From positions 21,111 through 85,110 of the forward strand of contig WPDH01000449.1 in assembly GCA_019137255.1 (NCBI GenBank): DNA of 64,000 bases, read 5' to 3'. Shown one piece after another: positions 1 through 9,683 of this stretch. This stretch comes from Corinectria fuckeliana (Eukaryota > Ascomycota > Sordariomycetes > Hypocreales > Nectriaceae). How positions within the stretch are numbered: position 1 is the first letter of the stretch; the number at the start of each line of letters is the position of its first letter. The notes under the pieces were generated by a model, which worked only from the letters and a program-made list of their open reading frames with translations, made no database searches and was not told the DNA's origin. The position numbers and the translations under genes are program-made.

Positions 1-550
1 TTTCAAACTCCATATAAGCAAGCTACTTGGGCTGAACTTCCAATGCGATTCTGCTAAGACGAGAAAACAAGCCTACCGAGCGGGGTAGCAGCGCCTCAGT
101 GTCAACTCCCGGGTCCTTGATTGGGTATGCAACCGTCGCCATCACCATCCCAACTACCCTTTGGCGGCTTGCACGGCGGCCGAGGACGGAACTCGCCGCT
201 TCATCTCCAAGCCCCCGGCTCTCGGCAACGGTGGGGAAGAGATTAGATTACGTCGTGGCTGCCGCGTTGGGACTAGAAGCACCCGTCACGAAAAGCCCCG
301 GCTGTTATCAAGCGTCTTCGCCCTTGCAAGGACCAGGACCGTAACCAGCAACTCGCCTGGCAACAAGACCTCTCCAGAACACAGAGACACACCACACCAG
401 ACCCGACAGGCCAGGAACTCGCGCGCATCGTCTGATATGCACGCTCTGTTGATCAATCGACGCTTCTGGCCCCTTGCTGCGGACCTCGCTGTTCCCTAGG
501 CTCAGTCGCACCCATCCATCCTCCCGCCCGCCTGCCCGCCGTTCCGTCCC
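1..550. other. left-edge non-coding stretch
   Basis: No supported gene. The last part is presumably promoter and 5' leader of the Zn2Cys6 regulator that starts at 551; it is C-rich just before the ATG, as fungal leaders often are. Overlapping short open frames here have no recognisable protein character. Confidence 0.5.
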
Positions 551-2356
551 ATGGCTCCGTCAGCCGACATACACTCTGGACGTGCCGACAAGCCATGCCA
601 CAACTGCCGCCGCCGCCGCCTGCGCTGCGACCGCTCCGTCCCGCAGTGCTCCAAGTGCGCCGCCCGCGGCATCGAGTGTCTCGGCTACGGCCAGCTGTTC
701 CTGTGGACCGGGGCCGTCGCCTCCCGGGGCAAGCTCGCCGGCCAGAAGTCGAGCGCCGCTCTCTACCCCGATCCCGATCCCGATCCCGGCCCCCCGCCGC
801 AGCCGGGACGGGGGCGCCGGCACGTCTCCGCTGCGACGCCGTCCGAGGCCGGCTCCGAGAGCACCGCCGCCGGCTCCGCTGACGTCGCATCCAGCTACGG
901 CGATGACGCCTTCGTAATGAGCGGCGGCGACACGCAGCTCGTCTGTGCCACCTCCTCCTCCCCAACCCCCCTGGAGTACGAGTACGACGTCGAGGCCTCG
1001 ACCCAGACCTTGACCCAGAGCTCGATCCAGATCTCGACGCCGTGGGTGCTCGTCGACCCCATCTTCCAAGACACGAGGTGCTCCCAGAGGCAATATCTCG
1101 CTTACTGTGCGTAGTCCCGTGCCCCTATTGGTTCCGTGGCTGATGCGCATTGCAGTCTCATCGCGGCTCTGTCGAGACTTTGTCGCCTACGACATCCCTG
1201 AGCACAACCCCTTCCGAAACCTCCTCCCCTTGACCCACGCCCACCCGCTGCTGCGCCAGGTCATCATCGCCGCCTCGGCGACGCACATGTACAACCGCGC
1301 GAGGCCCTGGCTCGGCCCCGACTCCCTTGACCGGGGGGACGGGCCACAGCATCTGCTCGTCGACGCCCTTATCGCCAAGCAAAAGGTGCTGCGGATGATG
1401 TCGGCCGCCCTGCAGAGCATCGATTCCATAGACGGCGACGTGCTCCTCGCCTCGGTGCTGTTCCTGATCAACGTCGAGCTGATCGAGTCCGGGAAGCAGA
1501 ACTGGAAGGCTCACCTCGATGGCGCCGGCAGGATCATGTCGCTGCTCCCTGTCTCATCCGTAGACGAGAGCCTGAGGAATTATCTCATGTCAGACTGCTT
1601 TGTGTAAGTCTTCACCCGCTGGACCCCTCTGACCCGCACCAGGCGCTGACCGCTTGCAGATATTACATCCTGGAATCAACCTTTCGACCCTCGGCCACGG
1701 ATTCAAGATCATTCTTCCACTCTTGCCAAGGGCTTTCCATTTTCGAAAAGACGGCAAATAGCTACTACTGCTGCCCGCCCGAACTCCTCGACATCCTGCT
1801 TACCGCCGCCCGACTGTCTAGCACGACAAAAGATGACGTTGTCTCGCCCGACATGGTGACGACGGCGGGCGCAGCCCTCTTCACCCGCGCACAAAACATC
1901 GACGTGATAGCCTGGGCTCGAGAAGTCGAGACCCTGCCTTCTGAATACAGCGACCCGGTGTTGAGCCGTTTCCGCGTGGCATCGGCCCATCGTCTAGGTA
2001 CCTGTCTGTACATCTTACACGCGATTCCGTCCCTAGAGGCGGTGTTTGGCGAAGAGCTGGCCGATGCCCTCCTGGAGGAACTGCAGCAGACGCTCATCTC
2101 CATTCCGGAAGACGATGCCAACTTCAAGGCCACGGCATGGACCACCTTCATCTTCGGCGCGAGCGTCAAGACGCCCGAGATGAAGGAGTGGGTTATTGAC
2201 AGGATAAAGAGGTTGATGTTGGAATCCCCCTGGGGATTCTTGTACGCCGCGAGAGATGCCTTGCATATGCTGTGGGGTCTGCAGGCGGAAGGCAAGCGGA
2301 ATAAGAGCTGGGTACAGTCGCTCAGGGAATTGGACCTGGACTTTTTGGTCGTTTGA
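551..2356 (+). CDS. Zn(II)2Cys6 fungal transcription factor
   Basis: Nuclear DNA-binding regulator of the fungus-specific binuclear zinc cluster class. Exons are 551-1106, 1156-1603 and 1660-2356, giving 566 aa; both introns are GT-AG and restore a continuous frame across QYLAYFSSRLC and FVYYILEST. The zinc cluster is at residues 16-43 with spacing C-X2-C-X6-C-X6-C-X2-C-X6-C, so all six ligand cysteines are present. A low-complexity Asp-Pro/Pro linker follows (about 75-90), then a helical C-terminal region of the fungal-specific factor type 2 class (YFSSRLCRDFVAYD, PFRNLLPL, LLRQVIIAASATHM). I infer no target genes. Its position beside a P450, a synthetase and a PDR pump makes a local pathway regulator plausible, but this class also includes many general regulators. 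The ATG at 551 is chosen because it puts the zinc cluster at the N-terminus, as usual. Confidence 0.92.
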
Positions 2357-2677
2357 GGGAGCTCGGCCATTGGATTTGTTTTGTTTGATGATTGAATGAC
2401 CACGGCGGCACTGCTTGCAAATGTACGAAGAGACGGTACAAACTGATGAATCAACTTTAAACGATTGACGTCTCTAGCATCATACCCAGTGTCACGCACC
2501 CTCTTTATACTATCTGATCGAAATGTACTTGTTACTCAGGTGTAGGGTTAGGACTTGTATGCTGATGCGGCCGGCTCAGAACATCTGGATATCCTTTCTC
2601 GAAACTGAGCCTCGTCTCACAAAACCATCCGGTTCCGAGTAGCTAGCACCTAGATCATCTTAACGGGGTAAGCTGGT
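2357..2677. other. intergenic, regulator to ATPase relic
   Basis: Holds the 3' flank of the regulator and the downstream side of the decayed ATPase. No further ATPase residues were recognised below about 2678, so the C-terminal membrane part of that gene is missing here. Nothing else seen. Confidence 0.4.
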
Positions 2678-4221
2678 GAATAGAGACATCAGCCCGCTCC
2701 AAGCTGGGGCTATCATCCATGCCGCCACCCGCCATGGCAACATAGTACAGGTGCCGATGAAGCGCATCTATTGTGCGGCCTTTTGTGCTCGGCGCACAGC
2801 GGGCGAGACAAGCGGAACCTGGGCCCGGGACTCGGTGAGGGCGTCGAAGTCGTGCGCCGCCATCATCATGGGTCTCCTTCGAAGTGAAATTATGAAGGGA
2901 ATAGTCATCTCTTTGACATCCGAGTCAAACGGAAGCAGCCAGATCTTCCCTTGCGCTCCAGTCGTCTGCGATATAGCTCCCTCTGGTTCCACCCAGACCG
3001 AGAGACAAAGACCTCAATAGGAATCCCGATCGGTACGCCCTTTGCCCTCCACTCCCCTGGATCCGCCGAGCCATCGTCGCCTTGTTCGACGAAAGGTCTG
3101 TTCGCTAACGAGGCAACGTCGAGGTACCATTGCAGACCGGGCATGGAGGCGGGCTCTTCCGGCGGAGCTATCAATTGGCCCTCGCCATGCTTCTGAGAAC
3201 CAATAAAACAGGCCTCACCGGCCGTGGGGTTGTACACTTCGCTCGTCGACTCGACCGAGTATGTTACACAGCTAGGGAGCCTGATGCCGGTCTCATGGGG
3301 GCAGACATCTAGAGAGACATCGATTAGCTCCGAAACAGGAGTTCACAGGGGGAGGGGGGAGGGTACATATTGGTCACACCTCTCAAGGTCTTCAGAGTGG
3401 AGAGATTACGGACGATGACACGGCGCTCGAGTACCTGCTTCGTCCCGGCTGCCATGGTCAAGGCGAGGACGAGAAGCAGAGACACGGGGATCGTGTCGAT
3501 AGCGGTGATGATGGCACAAATGGTGACTTGCCCGCTTGCTTCAAACTTGTAGGCCCCCATGATGGTGATGACACAGACAATGGCAAAAGGAACAGCCACA
3601 GGAATAGCCGATAGAGCTTCCACTACGGAGGCGTGACCACGGAAAGGCCCAGGACTCGCTGCCCCATTTGTAGACCTGGTTTTGAGGCAGTGCGAATGAG
3701 GCCCCAGGTCTAGCTTGACTCTCCCGCAGTCTGTGGCTTGATGTCATCGCTGGCACTCAAAGCGCCGGCAATGAGGCCGGTTGCAGTGGATGACCTTGGC
3801 GATGACTGTCGAGCTGTAGAATACATTCAAGCAACCACCAAGACCAGTATCGATATCTACAGTCAAATTGCGAAGTTCCATCACTGAAGCGAACTCTTGG
3901 GTAAGTAATACTTCTTCCGTTTCCAGATCAACAGCTTCAAGGATGCGGATATCTGCCCTGACGTAGTTGCCTGTGCCCAAGCCCAAGGCGTCTCAGGGTA
4001 CAGCTTCTGCCGTCTGGACGGTGACGGTCTGCTTCAGGGCTACTTTCCAAGGCCATGGCATTGAAGATCTGCTCCAAGATATCTACCGGTCGAGCCCCCT
4101 CCCTTTGAACCAGCTCGTTGGGCCCGACTTGAGCCAGTCTTCGAGGCACGTCCTTGGGGCCAAGATAATTCGTAGCATCGCTCCGCAACTGATCGAGAGT
4201 TTCGCTGTGGCGACTAATTAG
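2678..4221 (-). pseudogene. decayed ENA-type (P-type IID) Na+/K+ efflux ATPase
   Basis: Remnant of a plasma-membrane sodium-pumping P-type ATPase. In order on the minus strand are an N-terminal piece (ETLDQLRSD..RLAQVGPNEL, 4209-4080), an actuator piece (NYVRADIRILEAVDLETEE, about 3970-3910), the M4 piece (IPVSLLLVLALTMAAGTK, about 3505-3445), the phosphorylation loop, a nucleotide-domain piece (LASLANRPFVEQ.. with FVSRSGWNQ, then LPFDSDVKEMT about 2932) and the hinge (DDSPSLERADV, about 2720-2680). Damage is plain: several frame changes, a stop after QTAEAVP, loss of M1-M2, loss of most of the nucleotide domain between FDSDVK and DFDALTE, and no C-terminal membrane segments. The catalytic DKTGT motif reads HETGI, with a His codon at 3295-3297 where the phosphorylated Asp should be. 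The actuator TGES reads TQEF and the hinge TGDG reads AGGG. A working pump is not possible from this copy. Confidence 0.85.
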
Positions 4222-5234
4222 ATAGGCTGAGGATGTGCTCCCCAGGAACCAGAGGACAGCGAGGCAATCTTGTCCATGACCGGAAAGCTCAAATTGAAGA
4301 GGACGTTTCGAAGCGATACAAGCAAGCTATTTCGTGTACTGGTTTCTACAAAGACATGTCATGGCTGTCTCTGGCCCAAACCAGGTGCCAACCGGCCTGC
4401 CCCAGCACCGTAGACTAGCGAAGCGAAGACTTGAAGTCGGGGAAGTAACCAAGACTCGAATCCGGGGATGGAAGACTTAAAAACGGGCCCCCGAAGACTT
4501 AAACACGGCATCTAAGACTTCGTTCAGATCCGGAATCAAGACTTGGTCAAAGCCGGACATCTGACGGTCGCATCGCCACGCGAGATAGTCTACGACAGGG
4601 CTGCCAAGACGGTAGGCAGTCTGAGCCGTATTAGTTAGTCGGGGAAGAGCCTTTGATCTGCCGTTGCGAGTCTCTCTCTCTCTCTCTTCGCACACGACGG
4701 TGCTTTTTCTCCAGAAACCGAACATGGCCAGTTGCATCTTGCCCGGTTCACAGATATCGAGCAGTGCAATGAATGAATGGGTTCTTGCTGCATGCATCTC
4801 TGGGCGAACCGCCGTCTTGGCAGCCCTGCAGGCCGCAGACGCACGGGACTGCTGCATCCGTCGGAGAATATACCACGCAATCGGCCCGCTCAGCATTGTT
4901 TCTGAGTAGCGTGTTGCGTGCTGCGTGCTGCGTGCTGTGTGTTGTGCTGGTTCATGGATCTGGATCTGGATCTGGATCTGTGAAACGAAATCTTCCCGAC
5001 TGCAAAGGCCACTGAGCACTGTAGCAGGCATAATATATCTATATAAAGCGCGACTGGTGGGCGAGGCGAGGGCACCCCCCCATCTAAGTGTATTACCGGG
5101 GAAATAATTAAAACATCTCGCAGCAAGCCCGTATCCAACGGTATTTCCCACGCCGCTAACACGAGCAAGAAGTCCTTGAGCGAAAACAAAACAAAAAGCA
5201 ATCATTAGACTTGGGGCATTAGTTTCTTATGCCA
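4222..5234. other. intergenic with simple repeats
   Basis: No supported gene. Holds a CT run (about 4671-4688), three tandem copies of a 7-mer TGCGTGC (about 4915-4935) and a GGATCT hexamer run (about 4956-4980). The long minus-strand open frame here (4477-5205) is low in protein character. Confidence 0.5.
4915..4980. repeat. two adjacent microsatellites
   Basis: TGCGTGC repeated three times is followed, after a short spacer, by about four copies of GGATCT. Plain simple-sequence DNA, non-coding. Confidence 0.8.
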
Positions 5235-6969
5235 TCAGGCCGTCACAGCTACTCGCGTGCCGTTCTTGGAGCACAGCGCCAGAGCATAAAGCTCCATCCA
5301 CTCCTCCGCATCGCGAGACTCCAGCGTCTTGAACGTCTGCGCCATCCTCGCGACGACGTAGTGAGTCTCGAGGAGCGCATACTGTTCTGCGAGGGGATTC
5401 TCAGCATTCGGTGTCGCACTGCGCCGCAACCAATCGTCAAAGAAGAAGAAAAAAGAAGGAAAAAGAAGGAAAAAGAAGGAACAAGAAGGAAAACAACTTA
5501 CGTCCGACGCACGATCTCGCTCCCCCGTTGAAGGGCAGGTATCCCCAGCCCGGCCGCAGGCTCTCCCAGCGCTCAGGGACGAACTCCTCCGCATCGGCGC
5601 CAAAGGTGGCTTCGCTGCGGTGCATGGCGTAGACGTTGTAGAACATGGCCGTGCCTTTGCGCACAAAGAGCGGTGACTGGCCGTCGCCGCCTCCGCCGCG
5701 AGGCAGCGTCGTGTCCCGCAGGGCGACGCGGGCATTGGTTGGGATCACGGGGTGCAGCCGCAACGCTGATGGGAGGGGGGGAGGAAGCATCAGTGAATCT
5801 GAGAAAATCCAGGGGGGAGTACAAAGGCGGTGGTGGCGGTAGTGGTGGTGGAGGTGGGTTGTCGACTTACACTCGTTGACGCACCACTTCACGTACACCA
5901 TCTCCTTGAGTTGGCCCGCAGACGGGGGCGCTTCGCCGGCGACGCTGAGCACGTCTTTGCGCAGCTTGGCATATAGATGCGGCTTCTTGGCCAGGGCGAA
6001 GAACAGGTTGCTCATCAAGCCCGCTGTCGTGTCGCGGCTCGCGAGCAGGATGTGCAGGATCTGATCGCTGACCCCCTTCCGGTCATTGGTCATCGACATG
6101 ATTTCCGCGAGGAGGCTTCCATCCTCGGCCCCGTCCGTCTCCGTCTGCCCCAGCGAGGCCTCGATGAAATCGTCAAGGTACTTGTACACCCGCTTCTTGG
6201 CCCTCCTCGCCGCGAAGTTGATCCTGAAGGAGTGGAGGGGCCCCAGCTGCATCTGCTGGATGATCTCCTCCGAGCACACCATGTAGTCTTCCACAAACTG
6301 CTGCTCTTTGGCGTGGTCGCCGTTCGCGTCGAGCATGTGCGTCGACCGGCCCAGCAGGACCTCGGTCGCGACGTCCATGGCGAGCCCCAGGAAAAGAGGC
6401 TGGAGGTCGATCTCGGCGCCGTCGGTCGGGACATGCCTCGTGAAAGCCTGGAAGTGCCGCTCGAGCGTGTCGAGGAACGGCGCAGGGTCGTCCTTCTTCA
6501 GGTTCTTTCTGAGCACCGTCCTGGCACGCTTCCACGAGTGGCCGGACAGGACAAAGATGCCCTGTCCGAAAAGGCGCCCGATGACGGCGGTTCGGAACTC
6601 GGGGAGGTCGAAGTCTTCGGAGCCGGTGGCCAGGATCTGCTTCAGGTTCTGGGGCTCGCAGGTGTAGACGGCTTCCCACGTCAGCCGCTTCTCTGTGTAC
6701 GTGGTGCCCATCTCCTGAAAGACCCTCCACGTGCTGTCCAGGTACCTCTCGGGAGCCTTTTCAAACAAGACGTTGTAGAGAAAGTCAAGCCCGACGATGG
6801 GGTCCTTGACAGGGACCTGGCTCGCGGGTTCCTGACAGCCACTGGCTTCCGAGTGTCTCCATCGTCTGAAGTAGCCCTCGACGGCCTGTATAGGGAAGGG
6901 AAGCAGGATGAGAACAACAGCGAGAACAAGGTGTTCTCGGAAAAAGGCCGTCAACAGTACGCTCAACAT
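5235..6969 (-). CDS. cytochrome P450, CYP52-like
   Basis: Membrane-bound heme monooxygenase. Exons are 6969-5871, 5765-5502 and 5386-5235, giving 504 aa. An N-terminal hydrophobic anchor (about 4-25) indicates ER insertion. The I-helix oxygen-binding motif is ASRDTTAG (310-317), the K-helix ExxR is E366-R369 (formed across intron 1), FVPERWE is present, and the heme loop FNGGARSCVG has its Cys ligand at about 452. The heme loop is completed across intron 2 as CVGQQYALLET. The sequence around the heme (RPGWGYLPFNGGARSCVG) and the ALLETHYVVARM helix resemble CYP52 and related fungal families, many of which hydroxylate alkanes or fatty acids; the substrate here is unknown. All catalytic motifs look intact. 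Intron 2 carries a purine decamer repeat. It lies between the ATPase relic and the A-T-C synthetase and could tailor that enzyme's acyl substrate, which is inference only. Confidence 0.9.
5451..5490. repeat. AAAAGAAGGA decamer tandem inside a P450 intron
   Basis: Three exact copies of AAAAGAAGGA plus one copy with a single change, read on the plus strand. The run sits wholly inside the second P450 intron (5501-5387), so on the coding strand it is a long pyrimidine tract ahead of the 3' splice site. Confidence 0.85.
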
Positions 6970-9683
6970 CTTGATAGCAATATGACTTATAAGATGAAAC
7001 TCAACATGGGCGAGGGTATAGAGTACAGACGAAAAGGCACGAGGTGGGATAGGGCCGGATAATGTATATGCCTCTCAGATTATCCCCGAGACTCTGAATC
7101 ATTGTCCCAGATTTGAACCACCCACCGGCACCCCATTATAGACCCAGCACACAAGAGCCAAGGAGACGAGGTGTCGATGACGTCTCCCAACGTGCTAGAT
7201 CGTGTCTGTTGGTCTCCCGTCAGCTAAGATTTCATGGCTTTGCAAAAGGATTTGCTATCAGAGCTAGGACACCCGCCAATGCCCCTTCGAAGATGCGTTT
7301 CATCATATTTAGAAACGAAGCTTGTCCACGACGCAGTTGTGCCCGATTGGAACAGGATCCCTGGTATATCTCGCCCCCACAAGCATCCACGATAGTCTGG
7401 CTGTGTGTTGTCATAAGGCACTAACAATATCTCATGCGGTGAAACAAAAGAAAGGAGAGTGGAGTGGGAAACCATGGGGCGCCAAGGTAGAGGGAAGAGT
7501 CCTTCCAAGCCAAAAGCCAACGTTGCAAGGAAAACGTCGGCGGCATAAACCACAGAGACTTGGCGTTTTCAACGGGCTAGACTCATAGATGGCGATGATG
7601 AATGCCTGCAGAAGACCACAGCGAATCGAACCTGCAGGAACGGCTTCTCAGTACCGTCTTAGTCCCTCAGCATGTTGTGGCAACCCTCCCGGGCGTCAGC
7701 TGAGTATCTCATCATCCTGACCAAGCCAGCGCCACCTACTCGCCGTCGTCGCACAGCTCCTTTGACGGGTGACGAGGACAAGGGATGGGATGACGATCAA
7801 GGGGCAAAGGGAAAGGAGATGACAGCTGGCTGCGGGCACTGCGACAGCACCTGAACGCGCCGGATCCAGATGCGACACCGTCCGAGACAAGGCATTTCAT
7901 TGCCATCGAGGGCCTACAGGGCCTACAGGGCCTTGCAGGAGTTGTGCGCCCTTGATCTGCAAATCGGAGTCTTCGAATCCAGGCCGTGGTCCAGCCATCT
8001 GAGCATTTATGCCGGGCACGCTCTAGCACGAGGTTCCTTGGTCCCAACACACTCATTGCTTATGATTATACTGGCTGAGGATAGGGGAGCGCGTGGCCGA
8101 GCTTGGGAGAGTCGAGACGGTGGAACACGTGCGGGTTGAGACAGGCACCCTTTCCGAAGCCCGCGGGACTTATAGGCTATCCTTGGACCTCGACTGTCAA
8201 GCCTATCCTTGACTTCCCTGCGTGAGCTGGCAGGAATCGACGGGGCACCGCATCCTTCTACCTCTGCTCAATAGGCCGCCCTGTTACGCACCGAGCAAGC
8301 TGAGGCGATGGTAGCTCGTCCACTCACCAAGCTGGCCGGACATGGCCTTTAGGCGTGTAAAGGCGTGTTGCTTTCAGGTCAGTTGCCTCTCGGTCTTTAG
8401 CCTACGGCGTACGTAGTCTATACGGCATGCTTGGGTCGAGTTGAGGCCCTGCCCACCACGGATCGCATAGCCGGACATGCCAGGCAGGAATCCTCTGGAT
8501 CGGCGCAGGGATCAAGTCGCGAGGCTGGGCTAACGCAGCCAACGCAGGCTGTTCTAACTCGCCCAGCTTCAGCCTTTCGAAAGGATACGAGATCCTTTCA
8601 TCTCAGCTGTTGAGTTGGCCCAAGGCTGCGCTAGGCAGGGGGGGGGGGGGGGGGGGGNNGGGGGGGGGTATAGTCGATGCTTCCTTGTCGTAATACGAGG
8701 CTAAGATCCGGGCCGCGGAAGTGATAGGTGATGGAGAGACCCGGGGTAAACTGGACCCCATGGTCATTGTTGGGCTTCTGGTGCTCGTACGTGTACAAAG
8801 GCCAATGGAGCAACATGGTAAAAATAGGCCCCTGTCGCGTTTCGTTTTTTTCTGATGAATCGAAGATGCAGACTCCGCTCGTCTCAGATATAGGCGTATT
8901 TCGGCGGCAGTTCATGGGATGTCCCCTCGAGAGCCCCAGATCCTGCAGCAGGGATGTCGGGATGAGTTGAGTTGAGTCGAGTGCGTGAGCGAGTGCGCGA
9001 GCGAGTGAGTAAGTGAGGAGTCTGGCCTAGTAGTCAGGACGAAGCAGTCGGTACAGACCTCTGTTCAGAGACATTGGGTACCACCTTCAGGCTTTCCTCT
9101 CATCCCCTTCATGAGATGTCGTAGAACGGACGAAAATAAACCAGGGTCCGTTGTTGGCCGCTGGGGCGAGTGGCTTATTCCCGCCACGACGGTTGGACCG
9201 GACGCGGCCCCGTGTTGCGTATAGATACGGAGCACGGGGGTGGGCTTCTCTGTGCGACCGCAACCTCCGGCATGTGCGGTGTCAACTCATGAGCGCATTG
9301 GAGAGAGAGGGGGGGAGGGGAGGGGGGCGTGTCGCAGGTTGGTTCTCGAGACCCAAGCAGTCGGAATCTCAGATGTGACAATCTGGGTCAGGTTGCATTG
9401 ATCTGACATGGATACACTTACTGTCAACATGCCTGTATGCTGCACGGTGGGCTCGCACCAGGGATTCCCCAGCTTGCCCGGCCCGTGTTATTTGAACCTG
9501 TGCTGTCTTCTGTTTCCTGGTTTTCCAAGTATTTCAGTTGCTGTCGTGACGAAGCAGCTGCCCCTTGTGTGTCTTCGTTTCCTTCGAGTATTAGTTCTTT
9601 TTCCCAGTTCCAGATCCAACTCCAGCTTTCCTTTTTCCTTGGAAGCCAAGTCCCACACCACCAACCGCAAGCCTGGTTCCACC
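6970..9683. other. 2.7 kb intergenic between P450 and synthetase
   Basis: Divergent promoter space for the P450 (minus) and the A-T-C synthetase (plus). No supported gene. It holds an unresolved G-run at 8638-8668, a GAGTGCGAGC-like stretch near 8980-9020, a G/A-rich tract near 9300-9330, and a pyrimidine-rich leader before the ATG at 9684. A minus-strand open frame at 7224-7553 looks somewhat protein-like but matches nothing I know. Confidence 0.5.
8638..8668. repeat. G homopolymer with two undetermined bases
   Basis: A run of G interrupted only by NN at 8658-8659, the sole ambiguous bases in the window. The true length is probably unresolved; it may mark a joint between assembled pieces. 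Confidence 0.9.

Noticed and set aside
4477..5205. 242-residue minus-strand open frame
   Set aside because: Runs across microsatellites and has no motif or plausible start context.
5977..7062. 361-residue open frame on the plus strand over the P450
   Set aside because: It is antisense to a P450 with all motifs intact, and its sequence has no family character.
9408..9683. In-frame upstream ATGs as the synthetase start
   Set aside because: The extra segment is hydrophobic and Cys-rich, overlaps a pyrimidine-rich leader, and the ATG at 9684 has the better context; not fully excluded.
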